Source: an uncultured Microcaldota archaeon (GTDB lineage: Archaea; Micrarchaeota; Micrarchaeia; Anstonellales; Anstonellaceae). Taken from it: 9,731 bases of DNA. The DNA is taken from positions 1-9,731 of the forward strand of contig CAIXYX010000077.1 in the NCBI GenBank assembly GCA_903923795.1, in the 5' to 3' direction. The position numbers and the translations under genes were made by a program. Of the stretch, positions 1 to 5,484 are shown piece after piece. Numbering within the stretch: the stretch's first letter is position 1; each line of letters opens with the position of its first letter. The notes beneath the pieces are model-generated. The model saw only the letters and a program-made list of their open reading frames with translations. It had not been told where the DNA came from and did not search any database.

Positions 1-1223
1 GCGGAAAAAGCGTCGAAGTGACCATGCTCAAGAAGCACTTTGTGAGAAAGCCCCTCGAAGTTTCGGAGAAGCTGGACCCCGACATTCCGCTCATTACAGG
101 CCAGCGTGTGGTGGACACGTTCTTCCCGATTGCAAAGGGCGGCACCTGCGCCATCCCCGGCCCGTTCGGCTCGGGTAAAACAGTCACGCAGCACCAGTTC
201 GCCAAATGGTCTGACACCCAAATCGTGGTCTACATCGGCTGCGGAGAGCGCGGCAACGAAATGACCGACGTCTTGTCGGAATTCCCGCATCTCGTCGACC
301 CCAAGACAGGAAAACCGCTCATGATGAGGACAATTCTCATCGCCAACACCTCCAACATGCCGGTGGCGGCGCGTGAAGCCTCTATTTACACCGGCATCAC
401 AATCGCCGAATATTACCGCGACATGGGCTACGATGTTGCCCTCATGGCAGACTCCACAAGCAGATGGGCCGAAGCCATGCGCGAAATCGGAGGCCGTCTC
501 GAGGAGATGCCGGGTGAAGAGGGTTACCCTGCCTACCTCGCGCGGCGTCTCGCCGAATTCTATGAGCGGGCGGGCCGTGTGCGCACACTTGGCAGCGACG
601 AGCGCTATGGCTCCATCACAGTCATCGGGGCCGTCTCCCCTCCGGGCGGAGACATCAACGAGCCTGTCTCACAAAACACATTGCGTGTCACAAAAGTGTA
701 TCTCGCCCTCGAAGCCTCACTCGCCCAGCGCAGACACTTCCCGGCATTCAACTGGCTGCGCTCCTATTCCCTCTACACCGACACGCTCGACAAATGGTAT
801 ATGCAGAACATCTCGGCAGACTGGCCGCGCTTGCGCGCCGAAGCCATGACACTCTTGCAGAAAGAGGCCGAGTTGCAGGAAATCGTGCAGCTCGTCGGAC
901 CTGACGCCCTGCCCGAGAAAGAGCAATTAGTGCTCGCAACAACGCGCTCATTGCGCGAGGACTTTTTGCAGCAGTCCGCCTTCCACGAAATCGACACCTA
1001 CTCGTCCATGCGCAAGCAGTATTTGATGCTAAGAAACATTTTGGCCGTGCATGCCCGCGCAACAGCAGTGCTCGATTTGGGCATCCAGCTCAAACGCGTG
1101 CTTGCCATGTCAATCAGAGAAAAGATCGGCCGCATGAAAGAGGTGCCCGAGAACAACCTGGTGCAGCTCGAGAGCATGCAGGGCGACATCGACAAGGCGT
1201 TCGATGAAATCGCACATTCGTAG
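1..1223 (+). CDS. atpA: A-type ATP synthase catalytic subunit A, 5' truncated
   Basis: Catalytic subunit of the archaeal A1Ao ATP synthase, which makes or hydrolyses ATP at the A3B3 head on the cytoplasmic face of the membrane. The frame is open to the left edge, reading GKSVEV before the GTG at 18, so the true start and the N-terminal and bulge domains lie outside the window; about 406 codons are visible. Counting from the GTG at 18, the P-loop GPFGSGKT is at residues 48-55. It is followed by CGERGNEM, NTSNMPVAAREASIYTGI, MADSTSRWAEAMREI with the Walker B region, EEGYPAYL and AVSPPGGD, all hallmarks of the catalytic V/A-ATPase A subunit. No intein interrupts the P-loop region. The C-terminal helical domain is complete and ends at TAG 1221-1223, which abuts the Shine-Dalgarno of the next gene. 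Identity is secure; only the start is unknown. Confidence 0.97.
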   Translation, partial: GKSVEVTMLKKHFVRKPLEVSEKLDPDIPLITGQRVVDTFFPIAKGGTCAIPGPFGSGKTVTQHQFAKWSDTQIVVYIGCGERGNEMTDVLSEFPHLVDPKTGKPLMMRTILIANTSNMPVAAREASIYTGITIAEYYRDMGYDVALMADSTSRWAEAMREIGGRLEEMPGEEGYPAYLARRLAEFYERAGRVRTLGSDERYGSITVIGAVSPPGGDINEPVSQNTLRVTKVYLALEASLAQRRHFPAFNWLRSYSLYTDTLDKWYMQNISADWPRLRAEAMTLLQKEAELQEIVQLVGPDALPEKEQLVLATTRSLREDFLQQSAFHEIDTYSSMRKQYLMLRNILAVHARATAVLDLGIQLKRVLAMSIREKIGRMKEVPENNLVQLESMQGDIDKAFDEIAHS

Positions 1224-1234
1224 AGGTGATGATC

Positions 1235-2656
1235 ATGAAAGAATACAAAACAATCACCCAAGTGGCCGGTCCGCTGGTCTTTGTATCAGACGTGAGCGGA
1301 GTCGGTTACAACGAGATGGTGGAAGTGCTCCTGCCCACCGGTGAGAAGCGCATGGGCCAGGTGCTCGAATCGGCAAAAGGTTTGGCAGTCATCCAGATTT
1401 TCGGCCCCACAGCCGGCATCAACACCACCGGCACAAGAGTCCGGTTCTTGGGCGAGACCATGCGCCTCGGCGTCAGCCCTGACATGCTGGGCCGCTCTTT
1501 CGACGGATTGGGCCGCCCGCGCGACGGCAAGCCGCCCGTCACCCCTGAAAAGCGCATCGACATCAACGGCTCGGCCCTCAACCCTTTCATGAGAGACACG
1601 CCATCTGACTTTATTCAGACCGGCATATCCACAATCGATGGTTTGAACACTCTGGTCCGAGGCCAGAAGCTGCCCATCTTCTCGGGCTCTGGTCTGCCTC
1701 ACTCTCAATTGGCCGTGCAAATTGCGCGTCAAGCCAAGACTGTGTCCAAGCAAAAGGAGCCATTCGCCGTCGTATTCGCGGCAATCGGCATCACGCACGA
1801 GGAGTCGTCATTCTTCATGCGCGAATTCCAGAACTCCGGAGCGCTCGAGCGCGCCGTGCTGTTCCTGAATCTGGCCGACGACCCGTCAGTCGAGCGCATC
1901 ATCACGCCGCGTCTGGCTCTCACCACAGCCGAATACCTGGCTTATGAGAAAGACATGCACGTGCTGGTCATCATCACCGACATGACAAATTACTGTGAAG
2001 CTCTGCGTGAAATCGCCGCAGCCCGAGAGGAAGTCCCCGGTCGCCGTGGTTATCCGGGCTACATGTATACCGACTTGTCCAACATCTACGAGCGTGCTGG
2101 CCGTGTGAAAGGCAAAAAAGGCACAGTCACCCAGCTCGGCATTTTGACAATGCCCGGCGACGATATCACGCATCCCATCCCCGACCTGACTGGCTACATC
2201 ACAGAAGGCCAGATTGTGCTGGGCCGAGACTTGCACCGCAAAAATATTTATCCGCCAGTGGACGTTTTGCCCTGCCTGAGCAGGTTGATGAATCTGGGAA
2301 TAGGCGCCGAGCGAACGCGCGAAGACCACCGCGGTGTCGCCGACCAGCTCTATGCCGCATATGCGACAGGCCGTGACTTGCGCAGCCTCGCGGCAGTCGT
2401 CGGACAAGAAGCTCTTTCCGAAACAGACCGTCAGTATCTTTCATTTGCTGACTCGTTCGAGCAGCGCTTCATCAAGCAGGCGCACAATGACGACCGCTCG
2501 ATTGCCGGCACGCTCGACTTGGGCTGGGAGCTCTTGTCGGTATTGCCCGAGTCAGAACTAAAGAGAGTGAAGAAAGACCACATCGAGAAATACGGGCGCA
2601 AATTCCGCGTGAAGAAAGAGGAGAAGAAGGCCCAAGGGGAAAGCGCTCCGGCCTAA
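1235..2656 (+). CDS. atpB: A-type ATP synthase subunit B
   Basis: Non-catalytic nucleotide-binding subunit that alternates with subunit A in the A3B3 head. I chose ATG 1235 (MKEYKTITQVAG, 473 aa) because GAGGTGAT at 1224-1230, just after the upstream stop, is a good archaeal Shine-Dalgarno at 4 nt spacing; in-frame GTG 1226 and ATG 1229 lie inside it. The beta-barrel domain is N-terminal. The P-loop position is degenerate, reading SGSGLPHS at about residues 150-157, as expected for B rather than A. Further family marks are ITDMTNYCEALREIAAAREE, GRRGYPGYMYTDL and the YERAGR motif. The C-terminal end is a short Lys/Glu-rich tail. The length matches the family (about 460-475 aa). The gene is 11 bp downstream of the subunit A stop and clearly in the same operon. 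Confidence 0.97.
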   Translation: MKEYKTITQVAGPLVFVSDVSGVGYNEMVEVLLPTGEKRMGQVLESAKGLAVIQIFGPTAGINTTGTRVRFLGETMRLGVSPDMLGRSFDGLGRPRDGKPPVTPEKRIDINGSALNPFMRDTPSDFIQTGISTIDGLNTLVRGQKLPIFSGSGLPHSQLAVQIARQAKTVSKQKEPFAVVFAAIGITHEESSFFMREFQNSGALERAVLFLNLADDPSVERIITPRLALTTAEYLAYEKDMHVLVIITDMTNYCEALREIAAAREEVPGRRGYPGYMYTDLSNIYERAGRVKGKKGTVTQLGILTMPGDDITHPIPDLTGYITEGQIVLGRDLHRKNIYPPVDVLPCLSRLMNLGIGAERTREDHRGVADQLYAAYATGRDLRSLAAVVGQEALSETDRQYLSFADSFEQRFIKQAHNDDRSIAGTLDLGWELLSVLPESELKRVKKDHIEKYGRKFRVKKEEKKAQGESAPA

Positions 2657-2795
2657 AATAAATAAAAAAACAAAATATCCAGCAACAAGCAAAATACCGA
2701 ACTGGTGAGAATATGTCCAACAAACTATCCCGGCGTGTCCGGGCCCGCCGCCGCGCGGAATTGATAATTTAGAAATAGCACAAATGAGGGTTGAG
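2657..2795 (+). other. Intergenic stretch after atpB
   Basis: This 139 bp gap breaks the otherwise tight ATPase operon. It starts A-rich (2655-2685), then turns GC-rich with an inverted repeat CCCGG-CGTGT-CCGGG (2729-2743). It ends with an AT-rich run (about 2761-2777) that could act as a TATA-like element for the next small gene, though the fit is weak. A 19-codon frame with its own Shine-Dalgarno sits inside (2713-2772, listed separately). I see no oligo-T terminator on the plus strand. Confidence 0.5.
2713..2772 (+). CDS. Possible 19-aa Arg-rich microprotein
   Basis: A short frame reads MSNKLSRRVRARRRAELII and stops at TAG 2770. Its ATG follows GGTGAG (2704-2709) with 3 nt spacing, a credible archaeal Shine-Dalgarno. 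Seven of the 19 residues are Arg or Lys-like bases in one amphipathic stretch, so a nucleic-acid or membrane-binding peptide is conceivable. The Arg codons come from a GC-rich block, so chance is the main alternative. I do not recognise the peptide and call it only because of the ribosome binding site. Confidence 0.15.
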   Translation: MSNKLSRRVRARRRAELII

Positions 2796-3026
2796 ATGAA
2801 AGATGACGGAAAAGGGAATATTGGGCCTGCCATGCGTGCGAACCTGTCAGCATCCAGCCAATTCGATGCCGCCGTCATCAGGCTGACACTTAGAAACAAC
2901 AACATCAAGTTTTTGTCGAAAAAAGGCGGCCTTGATTTCGAGCGCACATGCATGGCATATGACCGCTCGGCCGCGATATTCCAGCAAGAAATCATGAAAC
3001 AGGTCAACGAAATCAAGAAAGATTAA
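2796..3026 (+). CDS. Small hypothetical protein between ATPase B and D genes
   Basis: A 76-aa protein I do not recognise. ATG 2796 is preferred because GAGGG (2786-2790) precedes it at 5 nt spacing; the in-frame ATG at 2784 would add MRVE and place that motif inside the gene. It is a soluble, probably helical protein with a basic middle (RLTLRNNNIKFLSKKGG) and an amphipathic C-terminal helix with a Lys-rich end (IFQQEIMKQVNEIKKD). There is no signal peptide, membrane segment or metal motif; it holds a single Cys. It does not resemble the known small A-ATPase subunits (F, H or the c ring). Its place inside the operon suggests a lineage-specific accessory or regulator of the ATPase, but this is inference only. 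Coding status is likely but unproven. Confidence 0.55.
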   Translation: MKDDGKGNIGPAMRANLSASSQFDAAVIRLTLRNNNIKFLSKKGGLDFERTCMAYDRSAAIFQQEIMKQVNEIKKD

Positions 3027-3040
3027 TTGAATGTGAGCTT

Positions 3041-3133
3041 ATGGCTGAAAACCCGAACCCAACCGGAACCGCGGGGGAGGAGCGCCTCCCCCTCAGTTCT
3101 ACGTTACTCCTGATCCCCCTCCCCACGATGTGA
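3041..3133 (+). CDS. Possible 30-aa leader peptide upstream of atpD
   Basis: The first copy of the repeat opens a 30-codon frame that begins MAENPNPT, the same eight residues as subunit D. It continues through the GC-rich hairpin (TAGEERLPLSS...) and stops at TGA 3131-3133, four bases before the subunit D ATG at 3138. That spacing would suit translational coupling, with ribosomes that read the leader opening the hairpin and re-initiating at subunit D. The Shine-Dalgarno ahead of it is poor. The alternative is a non-functional remnant of a tandem duplication. Confidence 0.25.
   Translation: MAENPNPTGTAGEERLPLSSTLLLIPLPTM
3073..3092 (+). promoter_or_regulatory. Perfect GC-rich hairpin upstream of atpD
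   Basis: GGGGGAGG (3073-3080), loop AGCG, CCTCCCCC (3085-3092) form a perfect 8 bp stem with a tetraloop. A second pyrimidine tract (3116-3124) contains CCTCCCC and could pair with the same G-rich strand, giving a mutually exclusive longer-range structure that would reach the subunit D start region. No T-run follows, so it is not a typical terminator. A role in setting subunit D expression or mRNA stability is inference. Confidence 0.45.
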
Positions 3134-3137
3134 TTGT

Positions 3138-3824
3138 ATGGCTGAAAACCCGAACCCGACAAGGATGGAGCTCATCAAGTCACGTGAGCGCATAAAGCTC
3201 GCGCGCAAGGGGCACAAGCTTCTCAAACAGAAGCGCGACGTATTGATAATGGAATTTTTCAAAATCCTCTCCCATGCGCAGGATTTGCGCGACGAGCTCA
3301 ACACCCAAATGGCGACCGCGTACCGCTCAATGGCGGTTGCGCAGGCATACCATGGCGTTGCCGAAGTGGAAGCAATCGCCATGTCCATCGAATCCGACCC
3401 CGCCGTCTCCATCAATGTGAAAAATGTCATGGGCCTCAAAATCCCATCCATCAAAGCCGAAGTGAGTGAGAAGCCTCTCATGGAGCGCGGCTATTCCATC
3501 ATCGGAAGCTCGGCCAAAATCGACGAGGCCACCGCCTCATTTTCATCAGCTCTTGTCATGATTGTCCGTTTGGCCGAAACCGAGAACGCCATCCGCAAAC
3601 TTATTCGCGAAATCGAGAAAACGAAACGGCGCGTCAATGCACTCGAATACGTGCTCATCCCCAAACTGGAGGGCCAAGCCGCCTCAATTTCGTTCCGTTT
3701 GCAGGAAATGGAGCGTGACTCTTTCGTCATGCTAAAGACGATTAAGCGCAAACTGGACCGGGCTGCCGAGGAGAAGGAGAATGAAGGAAAGCGCGGGAAG
3801 AATGGCAAGAAGTCTGCGAGCTGA
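3138..3824 (+). CDS. atpD: A-type ATP synthase subunit D (central stalk)
   Basis: Subunit D is the coiled-coil shaft inside the A3B3 head that couples rotation to catalysis. The 228-aa protein starts MAENPNPTRMELIKSRERIK and shows the family's N-terminal signature PTRMELIKSRERIKLARKGHKLLKQKRD (about residues 7-34) and C-terminal signature RRVNALEYVLIPKLEGQ (about 161-180). Long N- and C-terminal helices flank a short middle domain, as expected. A Lys/Glu/Gly-rich low-complexity tail (about 212-228) extends past the conserved core. The start at 3138 is set by the family alignment. Its Shine-Dalgarno is weak (TGTGAT, 3129-3134), and the leader holds the repeat and hairpin described separately. 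It is the last ATPase gene here; the next gene is unrelated. Confidence 0.95.
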   Translation: MAENPNPTRMELIKSRERIKLARKGHKLLKQKRDVLIMEFFKILSHAQDLRDELNTQMATAYRSMAVAQAYHGVAEVEAIAMSIESDPAVSINVKNVMGLKIPSIKAEVSEKPLMERGYSIIGSSAKIDEATASFSSALVMIVRLAETENAIRKLIREIEKTKRRVNALEYVLIPKLEGQAASISFRLQEMERDSFVMLKTIKRKLDRAAEEKENEGKRGKNGKKSAS

Positions 3825-3854
3825 TCGCCGAGTTCTCCCTGCTCACCCATTACA

Positions 3855-3887
3855 AGTTACCCTCCCGTAACTAAATAGTCTTAAACT
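3855..3887 (+). promoter_or_regulatory. Inverted repeat and TATA-like run before FMN reductase
   Basis: AGTTAC (3855-3860), spacer CCTCCC, GTAACT (3867-3872) make a perfect 6 bp dyad. It overlaps an AT-rich run (3871-3887: CTAAATAG, then CTTAAACT) lying 20-36 bp before the ATG at 3907, about where an archaeal TATA box for a near-leaderless transcript would sit. The dyad could be an operator or the 3' hairpin of the subunit D transcript. Confidence 0.35.
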
Positions 3888-3906
3888 CCCTCTCGCATAT
3901 GCCTCT

Positions 3907-4482
3907 ATGGCACTAACAATCTCCATCCTCTTCGGCTCGGTCCGCGACGGACGCTTGGGCATAAGGTATGCCAAATATCTCGAAGCTGCCGTCAAGGCAA
4001 GAGGCCACACTGCAGTTCTCATCGACCCGCTCGAGTTCGATTTGCCTCTTTTGCGAAAAAGATTCTCTGATTACGCGCCCGGCCAGACTCCGCCAGAAAA
4101 CGTGGCCAAACTGCACAAAATCCTCCTCGATTCGGACGCTTTCATCCTCGTCTCGGCCGAATACAACCATGCGCCCGCTCCCGCCATGCTCAATCTTCTC
4201 GACCATTTCAAATCAGAATACGAATCAAAACCGTCCGCCATCGCCTGTTATTCATACGGTCCTTTTGGCGGAGTTCGCGCGGCCATGACGCTCCGCGCCG
4301 TGATGGGCGAATTGGGTGCGTCCTCAATCCCCCGCCTCCTGCCCTGCCCCGCCGTGCATGAGGCATTCGACGGGAACGGCCTGCCTAAAGACGAATCTGC
4401 CTGGAAGAAACGCTCTGATGATTTCCTCGGGCAATTGGAATGGTACGCCAATGCGCTCAAGGGGGCGAGGGCGAAAAATTAG
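3907..4482 (+). CDS. NAD(P)H-dependent FMN reductase family protein
   Basis: A 191-aa flavodoxin-like protein of the NADPH-dependent FMN reductase (SsuE/ArsH/quinone reductase-like) family. Such enzymes bind FMN in the cytoplasm and reduce flavins, quinones or similar acceptors with NAD(P)H. The N-terminal strand and phosphate-binding loop read ISILFGSVRDGRLG (about residues 5-18), and the second flavin-contact loop is SAEYNHAPAPAMLNLLDHF (83-101), matching the family's PEYN...P..LKN..D pattern. A further conserved loop is YSYGPFGGVRAAM (115-127). No Shine-Dalgarno is evident, so a near-leaderless mRNA is likely. The true electron acceptor cannot be told from sequence. It ends 24 bp from the convergent hydrolase gene. 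Confidence 0.85.
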   Translation: MALTISILFGSVRDGRLGIRYAKYLEAAVKARGHTAVLIDPLEFDLPLLRKRFSDYAPGQTPPENVAKLHKILLDSDAFILVSAEYNHAPAPAMLNLLDHFKSEYESKPSAIACYSYGPFGGVRAAMTLRAVMGELGASSIPRLLPCPAVHEAFDGNGLPKDESAWKKRSDDFLGQLEWYANALKGARAKN

Positions 4483-4506
4483 CGTTCTTTTGTTTTCCCG
4501 TTTCCC
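4475..4506. terminator. Convergent T-rich termination region
   Basis: The 24 bp between two converging stops is T-rich on the plus strand (TTCTTTTGTTTTCCC, from 4484), as archaeal terminators are. On the minus strand a T5 run (4475-4479) follows the hydrolase stop. No stem-loop is needed for archaeal termination. Each strand may use its own tract. Confidence 0.45.
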
Positions 4507-5292
4507 TCATCTGCCGTTATTTTTCACAAACACGACTTCTTTCTCCAGCACCCACGTGTAGTTTGTCATGAATTCATGCGCAGCGTCCGGCACATAAGCC
4601 TGGTCATGCGCAATGTTGTCCTGCGCCAATCGCGCGGCGAGCGCATAAGCGAAATCGGGAGACACCACGCTGTCATTGAGTCCGTGCACAATCATTATCG
4701 GTGATGGGAATTCATCCAGATATGCCATGCACGGCTGATTCTGCCCGTTATAGCTGACCATCTGCTCATTCGTATTGTCGCAAATCGGCAGCTGGAAATG
4801 GCCCGAAGTCTCGACAAATGCGCTTATCCTCACATTGTCTGCCGCAAGCGAATAAGCGGCGAAGAAAGAGAATATCGTGCCTGACGAATGGCCCCAAAGA
4901 GAAACCGGCCTGTTTGCCGAAGTCTGCCTAAGCAGCATCGCCCCCGCGGAAATAGCCTCGACATTGTCGCCGATGCTCCCATTCACGTTGTCATGCGCGA
5001 TGGCGATGATGCCCTTCTTGGCAAATGCCTCGCACACTGGTCTTAATTTCTCCAATGTGACTCCGTCTCCGCCCGTGAGCACGATGCCCGGCGTGCTTAT
5101 GTTGACATTTTTTGGCTCACACCAAAGCGCCGAGACATTTGTCAAGTTGATGGGATACGAAATATTGCGGACAACATATTCTTGGTCAGGTGCCGAAGCA
5201 CCAGCCGAAGAGTTGGGTGCGTTGTCTCCGAGACAGCCGAAGAGGACAATCAGAATGACAATAATTAACGGCGCGACGAGACTGTTTCTCAT
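4507..5292 (-). CDS. Lipoprotein-like alpha/beta hydrolase
   Basis: A 261-aa predicted extracytoplasmic hydrolase. The N-terminus is a hydrophobic leader ending in a lipobox-like LFGC with Cys20, so membrane anchoring by lipid is likely. The catalytic triad is visible: nucleophile Ser136 in the GHSSG elbow, Asp207 in HGLND, and His239 in DAAHEF. The fold and the segment LTGGDGVTLEKLRPVCEAFAKKGIIAIAHDN resemble dienelactone-hydrolase or chlorophyllase-like esterases; the substrate is unknown. Sequons such as NIS, NLT and NVS suit a surface location. ATG 5292 is the only plausible start, since no other ATG or GTG precedes the lipobox, yet it is the base directly after the tRNA-Gln discriminator. 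There is no room for a Shine-Dalgarno or own promoter, so it is probably expressed from the tRNA transcript. Confidence 0.85.
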   Translation of the reverse strand: MRNSLVAPLIIVILIVLFGCLGDNAPNSSAGASAPDQEYVVRNISYPINLTNVSALWCEPKNVNISTPGIVLTGGDGVTLEKLRPVCEAFAKKGIIAIAHDNVNGSIGDNVEAISAGAMLLRQTSANRPVSLWGHSSGTIFSFFAAYSLAADNVRISAFVETSGHFQLPICDNTNEQMVSYNGQNQPCMAYLDEFPSPIMIVHGLNDSVVSPDFAYALAARLAQDNIAHDQAYVPDAAHEFMTNYTWVLEKEVVFVKNNGR

Positions 5293-5447
5293 TAGCCCCT
5301 ACCGGATTCGAACCGGTGTCACCAGGTTTCAACGAGCCCTTGTGCATTACGGGCATTGCCTTTGGAAATTATTTTTCCGAGGTTTTTTGCGCTCCGCGCA
5401 AAAAAGCTCTTCAAAGCCTGGTGTCCTTGCCGCTAGACGAAGGGGCT
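5293..5447 (-). tRNA. tRNA-Gln(UUG) with 83-nt intron
   Basis: The full cloverleaf can be drawn. The acceptor stem is AGCCCCT/AGGGGCT (7 perfect pairs), the D-arm GTCT/GGAC, the anticodon stem CCAGG/CCTGG, a 4-nt variable loop TGAC, the T-arm ACCGG-TTCGAAT-CCGGT, and the discriminator A73. No CCA is encoded. The anticodon TTG (5414-5412) is interrupted one base later by an intron at 37/38 (5410-5328). The mature length is 72 nt. The first pair is A1-U72, which is known to mark archaeal tRNA-Gln for the GatDE amidotransferase and supports the Gln call. Other splice choices would give TGA or TTA anticodons; Ser is excluded by the short variable loop. The gene is 37 bp downstream of prolyl-tRNA synthetase and abuts the hydrolase ATG. 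Confidence 0.9.
5328..5410 (-). other. tRNA-Gln intron with relaxed bulge-helix-bulge
   Basis: The intron pairs with the anticodon region with canonical geometry. The outer helix is CCAGG/CCTGG, followed by a 4-position central helix (32-35, CUUU, against GUUG 5333-5330) and then 3-nt bulges GA^A and AA^A. The inner helix is GAGC (5409-5406) with GCUC (5337-5334), extendable by U.G and U-A pairs to 8 bp. Two of the four central positions are U-U mismatches, so this is a relaxed motif. Inside the intron a perfect 10 bp stem TTTTTTGCGC/GCGCAAAAAA with a GGA loop (5405-5383) and a smaller GGAAA/TTTCC stem add structure. Confidence 0.8.
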
Positions 5448-5473
5448 TTTGACAAATGAGATTGTGCCAAAGA

Positions 5474-5484
5474 AGATTAAAAAC
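5474..5484 (-). promoter_or_regulatory. TATA-like box of tRNA-Gln
   Basis: On the minus strand GTTTTTAATC lies about 27-37 bp upstream of the tRNA 5' end, the spacing expected for an archaeal TATA box. It starts right after the prolyl-tRNA synthetase stop. It would drive the tRNA and probably the hydrolase gene behind it. Confidence 0.5.

Larger units (their letters stand above)
3031..3160 (+). repeat. Imperfect direct repeat of the atpD start region
   Basis: Two copies of a 33 bp sequence lie exactly 97 bp apart, at 3031-3063 and 3128-3160, matching at 29 of 33 positions. The core ATGGCTGAAAACCCGAACCC is identical in both (3041-3060 and 3138-3157). The second copy is the real start of the subunit D gene (MAENPNPT). 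The first copy sits in another frame relative to subunit D and cannot be a longer N-terminus. Both copies have ATGTGA four bases before the ATG. Confidence 0.9.

Noticed and set aside
1226..1232. C box-like GTGATGA that could mark a C/D guide RNA
   Set aside because: It is explained by the Shine-Dalgarno and start of atpB, and I found no convincing D box and guide arrangement around it.
1886..2407. Long minus-strand open frame (173 codons) opposite atpB
   Set aside because: It lies wholly inside a well-supported ATPase gene and its composition mirrors that gene's codons; there is no family signature or ribosome binding site.
5383..5405. The AT-flanked palindrome read as a plus-strand transcription terminator
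   Set aside because: No plus-strand gene ends nearby and the palindrome lies inside the tRNA intron, which explains it better.
4877..5452. Plus-strand open frame (191 codons) across the hydrolase and tRNA
   Set aside because: It would run through a complete tRNA gene on the other strand and has no family signature.
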